Positions 42,414 to 53,192 of a stretch of 64,000 bases of DNA are shown here, in pieces. The DNA is from Rhodovulum steppense (lineage in GTDB: Bacteria > Pseudomonadota > Alphaproteobacteria > Rhodobacterales > Rhodobacteraceae): contig NZ_SLVM01000005.1 in assembly GCF_004339675.1 (NCBI RefSeq), positions 1-64,000 of the forward strand. The letters run 5' to 3'. The translations under genes and the position numbers were made by a program. Position 1 is the stretch's first letter. Every line of letters starts with the position of its first letter. The notes under the pieces were generated by a model, which worked only from the letters and a program-made list of their open reading frames with translations, searched no databases and was not told the DNA's origin.

Positions 42414-45400
42414 TCAGTAATCGCGTTCGTAGAAGATGCCGATGCCTGTATCGCCTTCGGCCCCCAGCCGTCCTCGCACCGTGACCTGGGGCGAAAGATC
42501 GAAATTCAGCTCGATCCGGGTCTGGCCCGCACCATCGACCGTCACCTCGGAGTAAAGATCGTCCGACAGATACTTGCCCACGCTGACCTCGGTTTCGCCA
42601 TCGGCGGTCTGGCGCAGGTCTAGATCATCCAGCCCGGTGCCCTCGCGGACCCGGCCCAGCAGTCCGCCGCCATTTCCGCCCGCCAGCCCCGCGACCGCGG
42701 TGGCGAGTTGCACTGCCTGGAACGCCGAAAGCTGCTCGATGCCGCGCCCGAACAGAAGCCGCGCCAGCACCTCGTCCTCGGGCAGGTCGGGATCCGACAG
42801 GAAGCGGATTTCCGGCGCACTGGCCCGGCCGTCAAGCTGGATCCGAGCGGTGATGTCGCCGGTCTGCGTCGCCGCCACGAAGCGCAGATAGGGGTCGAGC
42901 GCGCCCTGGAGCGAGACCTGTCCCTCGGTCAGGTCGAAACGCCGCGACAGGATGTCGAGCCGCCCGCGGATCAGGTCGAACCGGCCATCGGGGATCATAT
43001 CGGCCGTGGTGCCGCGCAGTCGCAGCGTGCCGCCCACCTCGGCATCAAGCCCGCGACCGCGCACGAAGACCTGCCCCGGCGCAAGGATCGTCAGGTCCAG
43101 CGGATAGGGCCGCCCGCCCCCTTCGCGCCCCGCCCCGCCCAGCAGCCCGGCACGCGCGCGGGTGGCGCGCGAGGCCGCGCTTTCGCCGATGTGGACGACG
43201 TCAGGAATCGGACCGCTCGCGGTGGCCCCGCCGGAGGGCACCGCGATCTCGGTGCGGCCAAGGTCGATCCGGCCCGCGATCCCCGCCCCGCCTGCAAGCG
43301 GCCCGCGCATGCTCAGCCGTGCATCAAGGCGGGTTTCGAAGAGCGTGTCATAGCTGATCCGGGCGCGGTCGAGCGCGATCGCCAGATCGCCGTCGAAGGG
43401 AGCGGCCAGTATCACCGGCCCCGCGACAGTCACGCGGCCCCGCCCGTCAAACGCCCCGCCAAGGTCGATCTGCGCTCTCCCGTCCGCAAGCGCGACCGAG
43501 CCGGCGATATCGGTCACGGCAAGGCCCAGCGTCGGCAGCGCCAGTCGCGCCCCCTCGGTCACCGCCCGGCCCGACAGCGAGGACAGCGCCAGCGGCCCGC
43601 GCAGCGCAAGATCATAGCGCGCCTGCCCGTCCAGGCTGCGCGGCGCGATGAAGCCGTTGGCCAGCGCAAGCGGCGCCGTGCCCGATGCGGTCAGATCGGC
43701 CCGCGCGCCGTCCAGCGCGAGCGACCCCGCCAGCCGCGCGGTTGTGCCGCCCGGCCCGGTCGCGTCAAGCGCAAGCCGCACATCGCCATTGCCGGGCTGC
43801 GCCCGGCCCGTGACCGTCAGCGGGCCGGGAAAGCCGGGGGCCAGCAGCGCAAGATCGGACAACCGCCCCGACAGGGTCAGCGCGCCGCCCCCGGCTTCGG
43901 TCGCGCTCACGCGCAGGACCGGCGTGGACAGATCCAGCGCCTCGATCATCGGCGCCCCGTCGCGGCGCGCGCCGCGGGCCGATATCCGGCTTTCGCCGCC
44001 GATCAGCCGGTCGATGGCGCCAAGCCCCAGCGCCAGCCCCTGCCCGCGCGCGTCAAGCTCGGCGCGCAGATCGCCGCGCAGCGCACCCGCCCCGGTCAGC
44101 GTGGCATCAAGCGACCCGCGCAACGGACGCCCGGCAAGCCCCGAGAAGGGTGCAAGATCGCGCGCGGCAAGCGTGACGCGCCCTTCGCCGGGCAGCGCCG
44201 GATCGTCGGGGCTGACCGCGCCCGTGGCCGTCAGCCGCGCGCCCGCGCCCGTCGCCTCCAGCCGGTCTATGCGGATGCGGCCGCCCTCCTCCCAGCCAAG
44301 GCCCGCCTCGATGCTGCCCGGCCCGGACAGCCGCCCATCGACCCGCGCCAGATCGCGGACCTCGCCCGACAGGCGCAGGCCCGCCGCGGCGGTGGACAAC
44401 TCACCCTCGGCCGTCAGGCGCAGCGCGGACATTTCGATGGCCAGCGCGCGCAGCGCGGTCCCCGCAGGCCCCCGCGCGGCCGCAAGCGACAACCTGCCCA
44501 CCCCGGCCAGCAGCGGATCGAGTCGCGGCGTCCCGGTCGTCAGATCGCGTGTGTCGGCCGCAAGGCGCAGGTCGAACACCCCGTCGAGCAGCCCATAGCG
44601 GCCCTGAACCCGCGCCTCGGCCGCGCCACCCAGCGCGGCGCCTGTCAGCGGCGCGATCCGGGCCAGATCGTCCAGCGCCAGTTCGGCCTGTCCATCCAGC
44701 GGCAGGCCCGCCCGCAGCGCGCCAAGCGTGCCGCTGGCCGTGGCGCGCAGCCCGCCTGCATCCAGCCGCAGCGCGTCGAGCCGCAGATCGGCCCCTTCGG
44801 CATGGACGATCCGCGCGGTGCCGCGCAGCGCATCGCCCAGCGCCCGGGCAAGGGCGGGATCATCATGGGCAAGGCCGGTCGCGACAAAGGTCAGATCGGC
44901 GGTCAGCGCGGTGGGGCTGACGGGCCGGATCGTGCCGCTGCCCGCAATCGCGGCCCGGCCAAGCGCCAGCCCCTCGCGCGCAAGCCCGTCCAGAACCGCC
45001 TCGGCCTGCCATTCCTCGCCCAGCGCGGCATCGAAACGGGCGGTCAGCTGCGCACCATCGACGCGGGTTTCAGGGCCCGCAAGCGGCAGCGCGACGGGGC
45101 CGGTCAGCGTGCCGTCCAGCGCCAGCCGCTCGGGCAGGCCCGACGGGGCCAGCGTCAGCGTGCCGCCCAGCGTCAGCGCGCCGGTTTCCAGATCGAGGCG
45201 CGAGAGTTCGGTGCCGCCATCGGCCCGCCTTGTGCCCGCAAGCTGCACGCGCGCGGCATCGCCAAAGAAGGGCCGGGCCTGTTCGGCCACCAGCGGCGCG
45301 ACATCGCCCGCGATGTCCAGCGCGAAACGCGCGGTGCCGGGGCTGTCCGCGGGCTCGTCCAGCGTGAAGCGGCCGGTCACGCGCTGAACCCCGTCGGTCG

Positions 45401-46118
45401 CCAGCGCAAGATCGGCGCCGAAATTCGTCAGCGGCCCAGCCCCCGCCAGCGTCAGCGCAACCGGCGGGCCGCCCGGCAGCCCCAGAAGGCCCGAGACCAG
45501 CCCCCCCGCCCCCTCGGTCAGCGCGATGTCGAGCGCAAGGTCGCGGCTTTCGTTGGCATAGGAAGCCACCACCGCAAAGCGCCCCTCGGCATCGCTGCGC
45601 GTCGCGCTCAGATCGACCGCACCCGCCCCGCCCGCCAGCCGCAGCGCGGCCGTGATCGCAAGTTCGGCCGACTGGCCCAGCACTGCCTCGCCCAGTGCCA
45701 GCCGGGGCGTCGCGACCTCGCCGATCTGGATCGCAACGGGCAGGTCCGGCAACTGGAAGGGCTGCGCCTCGGCATCCTCGACCCGGGCGCCCTGATCGCC
45801 CACGGGGAGCCGGGTCAACTCGATCTCCTCGGCGCGCAGGCGGTTCACCTCGACCCGGCCGCGCAAGAGCGCAGCGCGCGACCAGTCAAGCTCGGCCCCG
45901 CGGATCGTCAGCCAGACCCCTTCGGCATCGGCAATGGTCAGCGTATCGAGCCTAGCCTGCGACGAGAGCGCGCCGCGAAAGCCGGTGATGTCGATCTCGC
46001 GCCCGGCCGAGGACAGCCGGTCGGCCAGGAACCGCTCCAGCAGGCTGCGGTCATCGTCTTGCGCGGCCAGCGGCTGGGCGGCGGCGATCATCAGGACAAG
46101 GGCAAGCCGCAATCGCAT
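42414..46118 (-). CDS. tamB: Translocation and assembly module subunit TamB
   Basis: This 1234-residue protein is a long beta-taco (AsmA/DUF490-type) periplasmic bridge. A short signal or anchor (LRLALVLMIAAAQPLAAQ) precedes about 1150 residues of repetitive beta strands, and the C-terminal DUF490 ends in VTVRGRLGAEGDTGIGIFYERDY. It works with outer-membrane TamA in the export of autotransporters and, by newer work, phospholipid transport. The ATG shares its A with the TGA of tamA (TGATG). Composition is strongly biased to Ala, Gly, Arg and Leu. Confidence 0.93.
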   Translation of the reverse strand: MRLRLALVLMIAAAQPLAAQDDDRSLLERFLADRLSSAGREIDITGFRGALSSQARLDTLTIADAEGVWLTIRGAELDWSRAALLRGRVEVNRLRAEEIELTRLPVGDQGARVEDAEAQPFQLPDLPVAIQIGEVATPRLALGEAVLGQSAELAITAALRLAGGAGAVDLSATRSDAEGRFAVVASYANESRDLALDIALTEGAGGLVSGLLGLPGGPPVALTLAGAGPLTNFGADLALATDGVQRVTGRFTLDEPADSPGTARFALDIAGDVAPLVAEQARPFFGDAARVQLAGTRRADGGTELSRLDLETGALTLGGTLTLAPSGLPERLALDGTLTGPVALPLAGPETRVDGAQLTARFDAALGEEWQAEAVLDGLAREGLALGRAAIAGSGTIRPVSPTALTADLTFVATGLAHDDPALARALGDALRGTARIVHAEGADLRLDALRLDAGGLRATASGTLGALRAGLPLDGQAELALDDLARIAPLTGAALGGAAEARVQGRYGLLDGVFDLRLAADTRDLTTGTPRLDPLLAGVGRLSLAAARGPAGTALRALAIEMSALRLTAEGELSTAAAGLRLSGEVRDLARVDGRLSGPGSIEAGLGWEEGGRIRIDRLEATGAGARLTATGAVSPDDPALPGEGRVTLAARDLAPFSGLAGRPLRGSLDATLTGAGALRGDLRAELDARGQGLALGLGAIDRLIGGESRISARGARRDGAPMIEALDLSTPVLRVSATEAGGGALTLSGRLSDLALLAPGFPGPLTVTGRAQPGNGDVRLALDATGPGGTTARLAGSLALDGARADLTASGTAPLALANGFIAPRSLDGQARYDLALRGPLALSSLSGRAVTEGARLALPTLGLAVTDIAGSVALADGRAQIDLGGAFDGRGRVTVAGPVILAAPFDGDLAIALDRARISYDTLFETRLDARLSMRGPLAGGAGIAGRIDLGRTEIAVPSGGATASGPIPDVVHIGESAASRATRARAGLLGGAGREGGGRPYPLDLTILAPGQVFVRGRGLDAEVGGTLRLRGTTADMIPDGRFDLIRGRLDILSRRFDLTEGQVSLQGALDPYLRFVAATQTGDITARIQLDGRASAPEIRFLSDPDLPEDEVLARLLFGRGIEQLSAFQAVQLATAVAGLAGGNGGGLLGRVREGTGLDDLDLRQTADGETEVSVGKYLSDDLYSEVTVDGAGQTRIELNFDLSPQVTVRGRLGAEGDTGIGIFYERDY

Positions 46119-47935
46119 CAGAAGGCCTGCCCGATGCCGATATAGATCTGCACGCCATCCCCAGTGCCGCCGCCCACGGGTGCCGCGATATCCACCCGGA
46201 TCGGGCCGATGCCGGTATCGTAGCGCAGCCCCAGCCCCGCGCCCGAATGCCAGTCGCCCTCGCCAAGCCACGACTCCGCGCCGACGAATCCCGCATCGGC
46301 AAAGGCCACCAGACCGATACTGCCGCGCACCGCCACCCGCGCCTCGGCCGACAGCCCGACGAAGGACCGCCCGCCGATCCGCTCGCCGCCGGGCAGATCG
46401 ACCGCCAGCGACTGGTAGGGCTGGCCGCGCACCGTGCCGCCGCCGCCCGAGAAGAACAGCAGCGCGGGCGGCACGCCCTCGGCCCCCGCGCCGAGGATCG
46501 AGCCGAATTGCAGCCGCCCCGCCAGAACCACCCGTTCGCCCATGCCGCGATAGAGCCGTGCATCGGCCGTCAGCCGCGCGCCGCTTTCGGCCTCGCCCCC
46601 CAACGCGAGGAAGGGCATCACGCCAAGGCCCAGATAGCTCCCGCCCGTGGGGTTCAGCAGGTTGTCACGGTCGTCCCTTGTGGCCGAGACCGGCAGCATC
46701 GCATGGGTCATGCTGCGGCTGCCCAGACCGTCGCGCACGTCGGAATAGCTGAACAGCAGGGCCGCCTCGCCCGCCAGGCGTTTCGACAGCGTGCGCGTCA
46801 GCCCGATACCGAACCGGGCGGTATTCTCGCGGGAATCGGGCTCGTCCAGACGCTCGATGGCGGCCAGCGCAAAAAGTCCCGTATCGGGGCCGATGAAGGC
46901 CGGGCGGTCAAGGCGCAGGGCCAGCCGGTAATCCTCGCCGCCGCCTTCGGTGCCGCCGATCCCCGAGATCGCAGCGTCGAAGCGCAGCCGCTCGGCCCCG
47001 CCCATCAGGTTGCGATGCAGCCAGAAGGCCGACAGCGCGACACCTTCGAGCGAGGACAGCTCGGCGCCGAAACCCAGCCGACGCGGCTTGTCGTCGGTGA
47101 CGTTCAGCGTGATGTCCATGCGCCCGTCCGGGTCCAGCGTCTCGGCCTCGGCCAGGCTGATCGAGCGGAAGGCGCCTGTGCGGCGCAGCCGGTCGGCGCT
47201 GCGCTCCAGCGCCTCGGGATCGAAGCGTTTTCCAGTGGGTAGCCCGGCAATCGCCCGCAGCCGTTCCGGCCTTACCGCCGTGCGCCCGGCGATCACCAGA
47301 TCGCCGAACTGCACCACCGGCCCGGGCACCAGCCCCAGCCGCGCATCAAGCGTGGCACCGGGATGATGCGCGGTGATGCGCTGTTCGCCCACGCGTGCCT
47401 TGGCATGGCCTGTCGCGCGCCAGCCCGTGACGCCCGCCGTTGCGGCATCGCGAATCGCGGTGCTGCGCGCGCGCTTGCCTGGGGCGAAGCCCTCGGGCAA
47501 TTCGGTGCCCCGCGCCAGTGGGGCGATCTGCGCCGTGGAAAAGGCGAAGGGGCGGCCGGTTTCGATGTCGATCTCGACGCGCGAAATCCTGTCGGGCAGC
47601 GACAGCGGCGAGATCTCGGTCGCCTCTCGCCCGTCGAGCCGAATGCGGATGATCGGTGCGTAATAGCCGCGCGCATAAAGCGCCCCGATCAGCCGGGCGT
47701 AATCGGCCCGGGCGGCGGCAAGGATGTCCTGCGCGCTGGCATCCGCCCCTTCGGCAGCCTCAAGGCTGAGCGCAGAAGCCCTGAGCGCGTCGCGCAACCC
47801 GTCCGATGCGCCGGGCGCGGACAGCCGCACCTCGGCCGCCAGCGCGGGCGGCGCGGCGAGCGCCAGCGCAAACAATGCTGCAAGCGTTGGGGATTTGTTC
47901 GATTCGGCCAAGTCGCGCCCCCTGTCGCCGCCCAT
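46118..47935 (-). CDS. tamA: Translocation and assembly module subunit TamA (Omp85)
   Basis: A 605-residue outer membrane protein with a signal peptide (TLAALFALALAAPPALA), POTRA-like repeats (about residues 35-270) and a 16-strand Omp85 barrel. The barrel's L6 loop is in the GGGGTVRGQPYQ region, VRGY-like, and the protein ends in Phe, as required for insertion by BAM. ATG 47935 opens the frame; TTG 47908 (LAESNKSPTL) behind GGGGG is a good alternative. It is coupled to tamB. Confidence 0.93.
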   Translation of the reverse strand: MGGDRGRDLAESNKSPTLAALFALALAAPPALAAEVRLSAPGASDGLRDALRASALSLEAAEGADASAQDILAAARADYARLIGALYARGYYAPIIRIRLDGREATEISPLSLPDRISRVEIDIETGRPFAFSTAQIAPLARGTELPEGFAPGKRARSTAIRDAATAGVTGWRATGHAKARVGEQRITAHHPGATLDARLGLVPGPVVQFGDLVIAGRTAVRPERLRAIAGLPTGKRFDPEALERSADRLRRTGAFRSISLAEAETLDPDGRMDITLNVTDDKPRRLGFGAELSSLEGVALSAFWLHRNLMGGAERLRFDAAISGIGGTEGGGEDYRLALRLDRPAFIGPDTGLFALAAIERLDEPDSRENTARFGIGLTRTLSKRLAGEAALLFSYSDVRDGLGSRSMTHAMLPVSATRDDRDNLLNPTGGSYLGLGVMPFLALGGEAESGARLTADARLYRGMGERVVLAGRLQFGSILGAGAEGVPPALLFFSGGGGTVRGQPYQSLAVDLPGGERIGGRSFVGLSAEARVAVRGSIGLVAFADAGFVGAESWLGEGDWHSGAGLGLRYDTGIGPIRVDIAAPVGGGTGDGVQIYIGIGQAF

Positions 47936-47989
47936 ACTGGTCCAAGCGGCGCAGGGATTGAAGGCCGAAGCGCGGAAACGTGATGCCGC

Positions 47990-49402
47990 TCAGGTCGAGC
48001 GACGCTCGGCACCGAAAACCTTTTGCGCAACAAGCGGGTAGGCCACCACGACCGTCACGACAAGAAACAGCAATTCGGCCCCATAGACGAAGAAATAGGG
48101 CGTTGCCGGGCCGAACAGCCCCGAGAAGGGCGACAACAGGATCAGGTCACGCGCGATCCCGCCCAGCGCGATCGCCACGCCTGCCGACGTGGCCTGCACT
48201 GCGCCCCAGGCGCCCAGCGCAAGGCCGACCTGCTCCTTCGGGGCGGCGCGCATGGTGGCGGTCAGGGTGCCGTGACTGAACAGCCCCGCCCCGAACCCGG
48301 CCAGCCCCGTGCCGATGATGAAGATGGCCGGGCTTTGCAGCGTGGCCGAGAAGGTGATCAGCGCAAAGGCCGGCACCCCCACCAGCGCCCCCGCACCCGC
48401 CATCACCATCGGATCGGCGCCGCGGCTGAGCACGCGCGAGGCCAGCGCAAAGCCGATCAGCCCGCCCATCGCCAGCGTTGCGGTCAGCCGCGTGGTCGAG
48501 GCGACGGACATTCCCAGCACCTCGCCGCCATAGGGCTCCAGCAGCACCTCGGCCAGACCGAAGCCCATCGTGCCAAGCCCGATGATCCACAGCAGCCGAC
48601 GTGGATTGGCGCCGCGCATGAACAGCCCCCAGGCATCCGAGAAACTGGGGTCGGGCTCGGGATTGACGCGCTGGCGATAGGCCCGCTCGCGGTCGCGCGC
48701 CTCCATCTTCCAGATCGCAAGAACGTTGAAGACCAGCGTCATCACCGCCGCGCCCTGGATCACCTGGATCAGCTTGGGATGGCTGAAATCCTCCAGCAAC
48801 CTGCCGAAGATAAGAGCACTCACGATCATGCCGACCAGCATCATCACATACATCAGCCCGACCACATTGGGCTGATCCTCGCGGGGTGCCAGATCGGTGG
48901 CCAGCGCAAGCCCGACGGTCTGGACGATATGCACGCCCGCCCCCACAAGCAGGAAGGCGAGCGCCGCGCTGACAAGACCGACCCAGAGCGGCGCATCGGC
49001 CGCGAATTGCTGTTGCGACAGCACGATCAAGGCCAGCGGCATGATCGCGAAGCCGCCCCATGCCAGCAGCGTGCCCTTCCAGATATAGGGCACGCGGCGC
49101 CAGCCAAGGGCAGATTTGTGGGTGTCGGACTTGAACCCGATCAGCGCCCGGAACGGCGCGAACAGCAGCGGCAGCGCGATCATCACGCCGACGATGGTGG
49201 CAGGCACCTCGAGTTCGACGATCATCACGCGGTTCAGCGTGCCGACCAGCAGCACCATGGCCATGCCGACCGACACCTGGAACAGGGCAAGGCGCAACAG
49301 ACGCGACAGGGGCAGATCGTCGCTGGCCGCCTCGGCAAAGGGCATCACACGCATGCCTGCGTTAGCGATACCCTGGATCGCCATCCGGCTAAGTCGATTC
49401 AT
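47990..49402 (-). CDS. pucC: PucC: light-harvesting complex assembly MFS protein
   Basis: A 470-residue 12-helix major facilitator of the PucC/LhaA/BCH2 family. It is required for assembling bacteriochlorophyll into LH2. Signature segments are LLRLALFQVSVGMAMVLL, FRALIGFKSDTHKSALGWRRVPYIW, VGAGVHIVQTVGLALATDLA and AAPKEQVGLALGAWGAVQATSAG. The ATG at 49402 has GGAGAG upstream. It lies 157 bp downstream of pucA beyond a stable hairpin, the usual puc layout in which pucC message is less abundant. No pucDE follows; tamA comes next. Confidence 0.95.
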   Translation of the reverse strand: MNRLSRMAIQGIANAGMRVMPFAEAASDDLPLSRLLRLALFQVSVGMAMVLLVGTLNRVMIVELEVPATIVGVMIALPLLFAPFRALIGFKSDTHKSALGWRRVPYIWKGTLLAWGGFAIMPLALIVLSQQQFAADAPLWVGLVSAALAFLLVGAGVHIVQTVGLALATDLAPREDQPNVVGLMYVMMLVGMIVSALIFGRLLEDFSHPKLIQVIQGAAVMTLVFNVLAIWKMEARDRERAYRQRVNPEPDPSFSDAWGLFMRGANPRRLLWIIGLGTMGFGLAEVLLEPYGGEVLGMSVASTTRLTATLAMGGLIGFALASRVLSRGADPMVMAGAGALVGVPAFALITFSATLQSPAIFIIGTGLAGFGAGLFSHGTLTATMRAAPKEQVGLALGAWGAVQATSAGVAIALGGIARDLILLSPFSGLFGPATPYFFVYGAELLFLVVTVVVAYPLVAQKVFGAERRST

Positions 49403-49500
49403 GCGGTCGCTCTCCGCACGGCGCGACGCGTCGCGGCCGTATTCCGATTGCCCGCGGGCGCGCGTTTCCACGTGTCAGGCCCTGACGGGAGGGCCGAGAT

Positions 49501-49531
49501 GCGAAGGCCGAGGACTGATCCCCGGCCTTCG
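49501..49531 (-). terminator. Hairpin between pucA and pucC
   Basis: GCGAAGGCC (49501-49509) pairs perfectly with GGCCTTCGC (49523-49531), a nine-base stem. The pucBA segment in other Rhodobacter species ends in such a structure, which stabilises the short abundant pucBA message and limits read-through into pucC. Confidence 0.75.
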
Positions 49532-49559
49532 CCGTGTTCGTTACACGGATCGCAGACCC

Positions 49560-49742
49560 TTAGGCCGCGTCGGCTTCCGTGGTGGTGACCACGGCGGCGT
49601 CTTGCTTGTAGTAGTCGGCGAAGAAGCCGGACTGGGTCACGAGGCCCAGGTGGACCAGGAACGAGCTGATGGCAACGGCGCTCAGGAAGAGCGGGATGCC
49701 GACGGTCGGCTTAACGACGAGCCAGAGTTTCGCGTTGTTCAT
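49560..49742 (-). CDS. pucA: LH2 antenna alpha polypeptide
   Basis: The 60-residue alpha apoprotein of B800-850. One membrane helix with His31 as ligand to B850 bacteriochlorophyll (FLVHLGLVTQ), KLWLVVKPTVGIPLFL at the cytoplasmic end, and Tyr44-Tyr45 in ADYYKQ. The Tyr pair hydrogen-bonds the acetyl groups of B850, so an 850-nm (not 820-nm) absorbing complex is predicted. GAGGAG ribosome site. It lies 15 bp behind pucB. Confidence 0.96.
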   Translation of the reverse strand: MNNAKLWLVVKPTVGIPLFLSAVAISSFLVHLGLVTQSGFFADYYKQDAAVVTTTEADAA

Positions 49743-49757
49743 GAGTTGGTACTCCTC

Positions 49758-49913
49758 TTAGCCGAGCCACGGCGTGCCGACGGCAGCCAGGAAGTGCGCG
49801 ACGAGCGCGATGGCGCCGAACACGCGGGTGCCATCGATCACTTGCTTGTGGACTTCTTCGGCTTCGGCCAGCGTCAGGCCGGTCGGCCAGACTTTGTTGG
49901 GATCGTCAGTCAT
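49758..49913 (-). CDS. pucB: LH2 antenna beta polypeptide
   Basis: The 51-residue beta apoprotein. His22 (EEVHKQVID) and His40 (LVAHFLAAV) are the conserved histidines; His40 ligates B850. The segment [14 protein letters not shown] is close to PucB of Rhodobacter sphaeroides, and the protein ends in GTPWLG. A GGGGAG site precedes ATG 49913. First gene of the pucBAC operon. Confidence 0.96.
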   Translation of the reverse strand: MTDDPNKVWPTGLTLAEAEEVHKQVIDGTRVFGAIALVAHFLAAVGTPWLG

Positions 49914-50302
49914 ATTGTCGTCTCCCCAATATGGTTTCGACTGCGTTGGCGTGCAGAACCTGCACCTCTTCGACAACACCAGACCGGTCAACCGCTTCCA
50001 CTTTCATGTCCGCGACGCTGCCGGTCCAGCCTCGTCACTTAGAAACGATGTCACAAGCGATTGACGTTGGCAATGTCAACGTAGGCTTACAGAGGCCCCG
50101 GATCGTGCGGCATATTGAGCAGCCCTGACAGCCTGTCGCAGGAGTCGCAGCCCCACGGCCTGCGACCCTGCGGACCCTTGATCTTGGCGCCTGCGGATGG
50201 GGTAATCGGGGTGCCAAACTGCAACTGTCGTTCTTGTTGGACCGGAACCAAGCTTTCGCATCCGACGGCGACACAGACCCTGAAAAGAACTCTGGAGGAA
50301 CG
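49914..50302. promoter_or_regulatory. Divergent puc / repeat-protein control region
   Basis: The region separates pucB (minus) and the repeat-protein gene (plus). It holds one perfect PpsR box at 50073-50090 and a near match TGT-N12-ACG at 50048-50065 (25 bp apart). On the minus strand TTGACA (50078-50073) overlaps the box and would be a fair -35. On the plus strand a weak TTGATC / GGTAAT pair lies at 50178-50206. No gene is seen in it. Confidence 0.6.
50073..50090. promoter_or_regulatory. pucB promoter: PpsR/CrtJ binding site (TGT-N12-ACA)
   Basis: TGT at 50073 and ACA at 50088 are 12 bases apart, the exact consensus for the aerobic/light repressor PpsR (CrtJ). It overlaps the probable -35 hexamer of pucB. 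A second, imperfect site lies 25 bp closer to pucB, and PpsR normally binds pairs of sites. Confidence 0.75.
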
Positions 50303-50629
50303 ATGAACACCTATCCCTGGGACGCCTGGATGCCGAAACTCGCAGCCAACCAGCACATGACCGATGTCAAGATCGACCGCAGCAAGAGCACCACGATGTT
50401 CTCGGACGCGTTGGGCGTCGCGCTGCTGTCGGACAAGAAACCGAACATCGAGTTGAAGACGTCGAACCCGACGCCGCTGTCCAGCAAGATGGGCTGGGAT
50501 CTTCTGGGCGGTAAGGGCGAAGGCAATGTCGTGCTGACCACCGCCGAGCCCTACCCGCTGTCCGCGCGCATGGGCTGGAAGCTGCTCAGCGAGCGCAAGT
50601 ACTACGCCATCGCAGCGCACCAGCAATAA
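50303..50629 (+). CDS. Small repeat protein A (T-P-L-S repeat family, unknown function)
   Basis: A 108-residue protein not recognised as any known family. Residues 31-56, 57-83 and 84-99 are three copies of a 26-27-residue unit with the core T/Y-P-L-S (first copy TMFS), followed by M-G-W and L-L-S/G. The N terminus (MNTYPWDAWMPKLAANQ) is rich in aromatic residues. There is no signal peptide, membrane helix or cysteine. The ribosome site is excellent (GGAGGAA). The gene is divergent from pucB across a PpsR box. A second protein with the same unit is encoded at 57900-58169. PucE, the LH2 gamma subunit of R. capsulatus, was considered but cannot be confirmed. Confidence 0.8.
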   Translation: MNTYPWDAWMPKLAANQHMTDVKIDRSKSTTMFSDALGVALLSDKKPNIELKTSNPTPLSSKMGWDLLGGKGEGNVVLTTAEPYPLSARMGWKLLSERKYYAIAAHQQ

Positions 50630-50645
50630 GCCTGAACGACGCCCC

Positions 50646-50680
50646 GACGCCCGCGCCGACCCAAGGTCTGCGCGGGCGTC
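50646..50680 (+). terminator. Terminator-like hairpin after repeat protein A
   Basis: GACGCCCGCGC (50646-50656) pairs with GCGCGGGCGTC (50670-50680), an 11-base perfect stem 17 bp after the stop codon. Only two T residues follow directly. Confidence 0.65.
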
Positions 50681-50796
50681 TTGCATCTGGTCCCCCGGAC
50701 AAGCCGCAAGAACCGGGGATTGACCATGGGAACGGGCCGACCCAGGCGGACCGGCCCTTCGAATTTTCTGGCCTGTTTCCGAAGGCGGCCGCGCCC

Positions 50797-51219
50797 TCAG
50801 CCGACCAGTTCGAGGCCCGAGAAGAAATAGGCGATCTCGACCGCGGCGGTGTCCTCGCCATCCGAGCCATGCACCGAATTCTCGCCGATCGACAGCGCGA
50901 ATTCCTTGCGGATCGTGCCCTCGGCCGCCTCGGCGGGGTTGGTGGCGCCCATCACTTCGCGATTCTTCGCGACCGCATTCTCGCCTTCCAGCACCTGCAC
51001 GACGATCGGTTCGGAGGCCATGAACTCGCACAGTTCGTCATAGAAGGGGCGCTCCTTGTGGACGGCATAGAACACGCCGGCCTGCGCCTTGGTCAGGTGG
51101 ATGCGCTTCTGCGCGACGATGCGCAGGCCCGCTGCTTCGAGTTTCGCGTTGATCGCGCCGGTCAGGTTGCGGCGCGTCGCGTCGGGCTTGATGATCGAGA
51201 AGGTGCGCTGGATCGCCAT
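50797..51219 (-). CDS. ndk: Nucleoside diphosphate kinase
   Basis: A 140-residue enzyme that moves the gamma phosphate between nucleoside triphosphates and diphosphates. The active-site histidine lies in the NSVHGSDG segment, and the N-terminal [15 protein letters not shown] and the [19 protein letters not shown] region are fully conserved. ATG 51219 has AAGGAC; the longer open frame upstream is not Ndk-like. It is divergent from the ABC-F gene. Confidence 0.95.
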   Translation of the reverse strand: MAIQRTFSIIKPDATRRNLTGAINAKLEAAGLRIVAQKRIHLTKAQAGVFYAVHKERPFYDELCEFMASEPIVVQVLEGENAVAKNREVMGATNPAEAAEGTIRKEFALSIGENSVHGSDGEDTAAVEIAYFFSGLELVG

Positions 51220-51349
51220 GTCGGATGTCCTTGTGTGCTGCGGCACCCCCGCGCGGGGGTGCGGGAAAAATCGCGGCCCTGCTAGCATGGGGCCTGTCCG
51301 GTGAAAAGCCGCGATTGACGGCACGCGGCGGGGCTGGCACTGACCGCGC

Positions 51350-53191
<1,842 letters not shown>

Positions 53192-53192
53192 C

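Noticed and set aside
42708-46145. 1145-residue plus-strand open frame opposite tamB
   Set aside because: Composition is dominated by Arg, Gln, Ala and Pro with no motif; tamB on the other strand is a clear gene.
50303-50629. Assignment of repeat protein A as PucE
   Set aside because: PucE lies downstream of pucC in R. capsulatus, while this gene is divergent. No remembered PucE sequence feature could be matched, so the name was not used.
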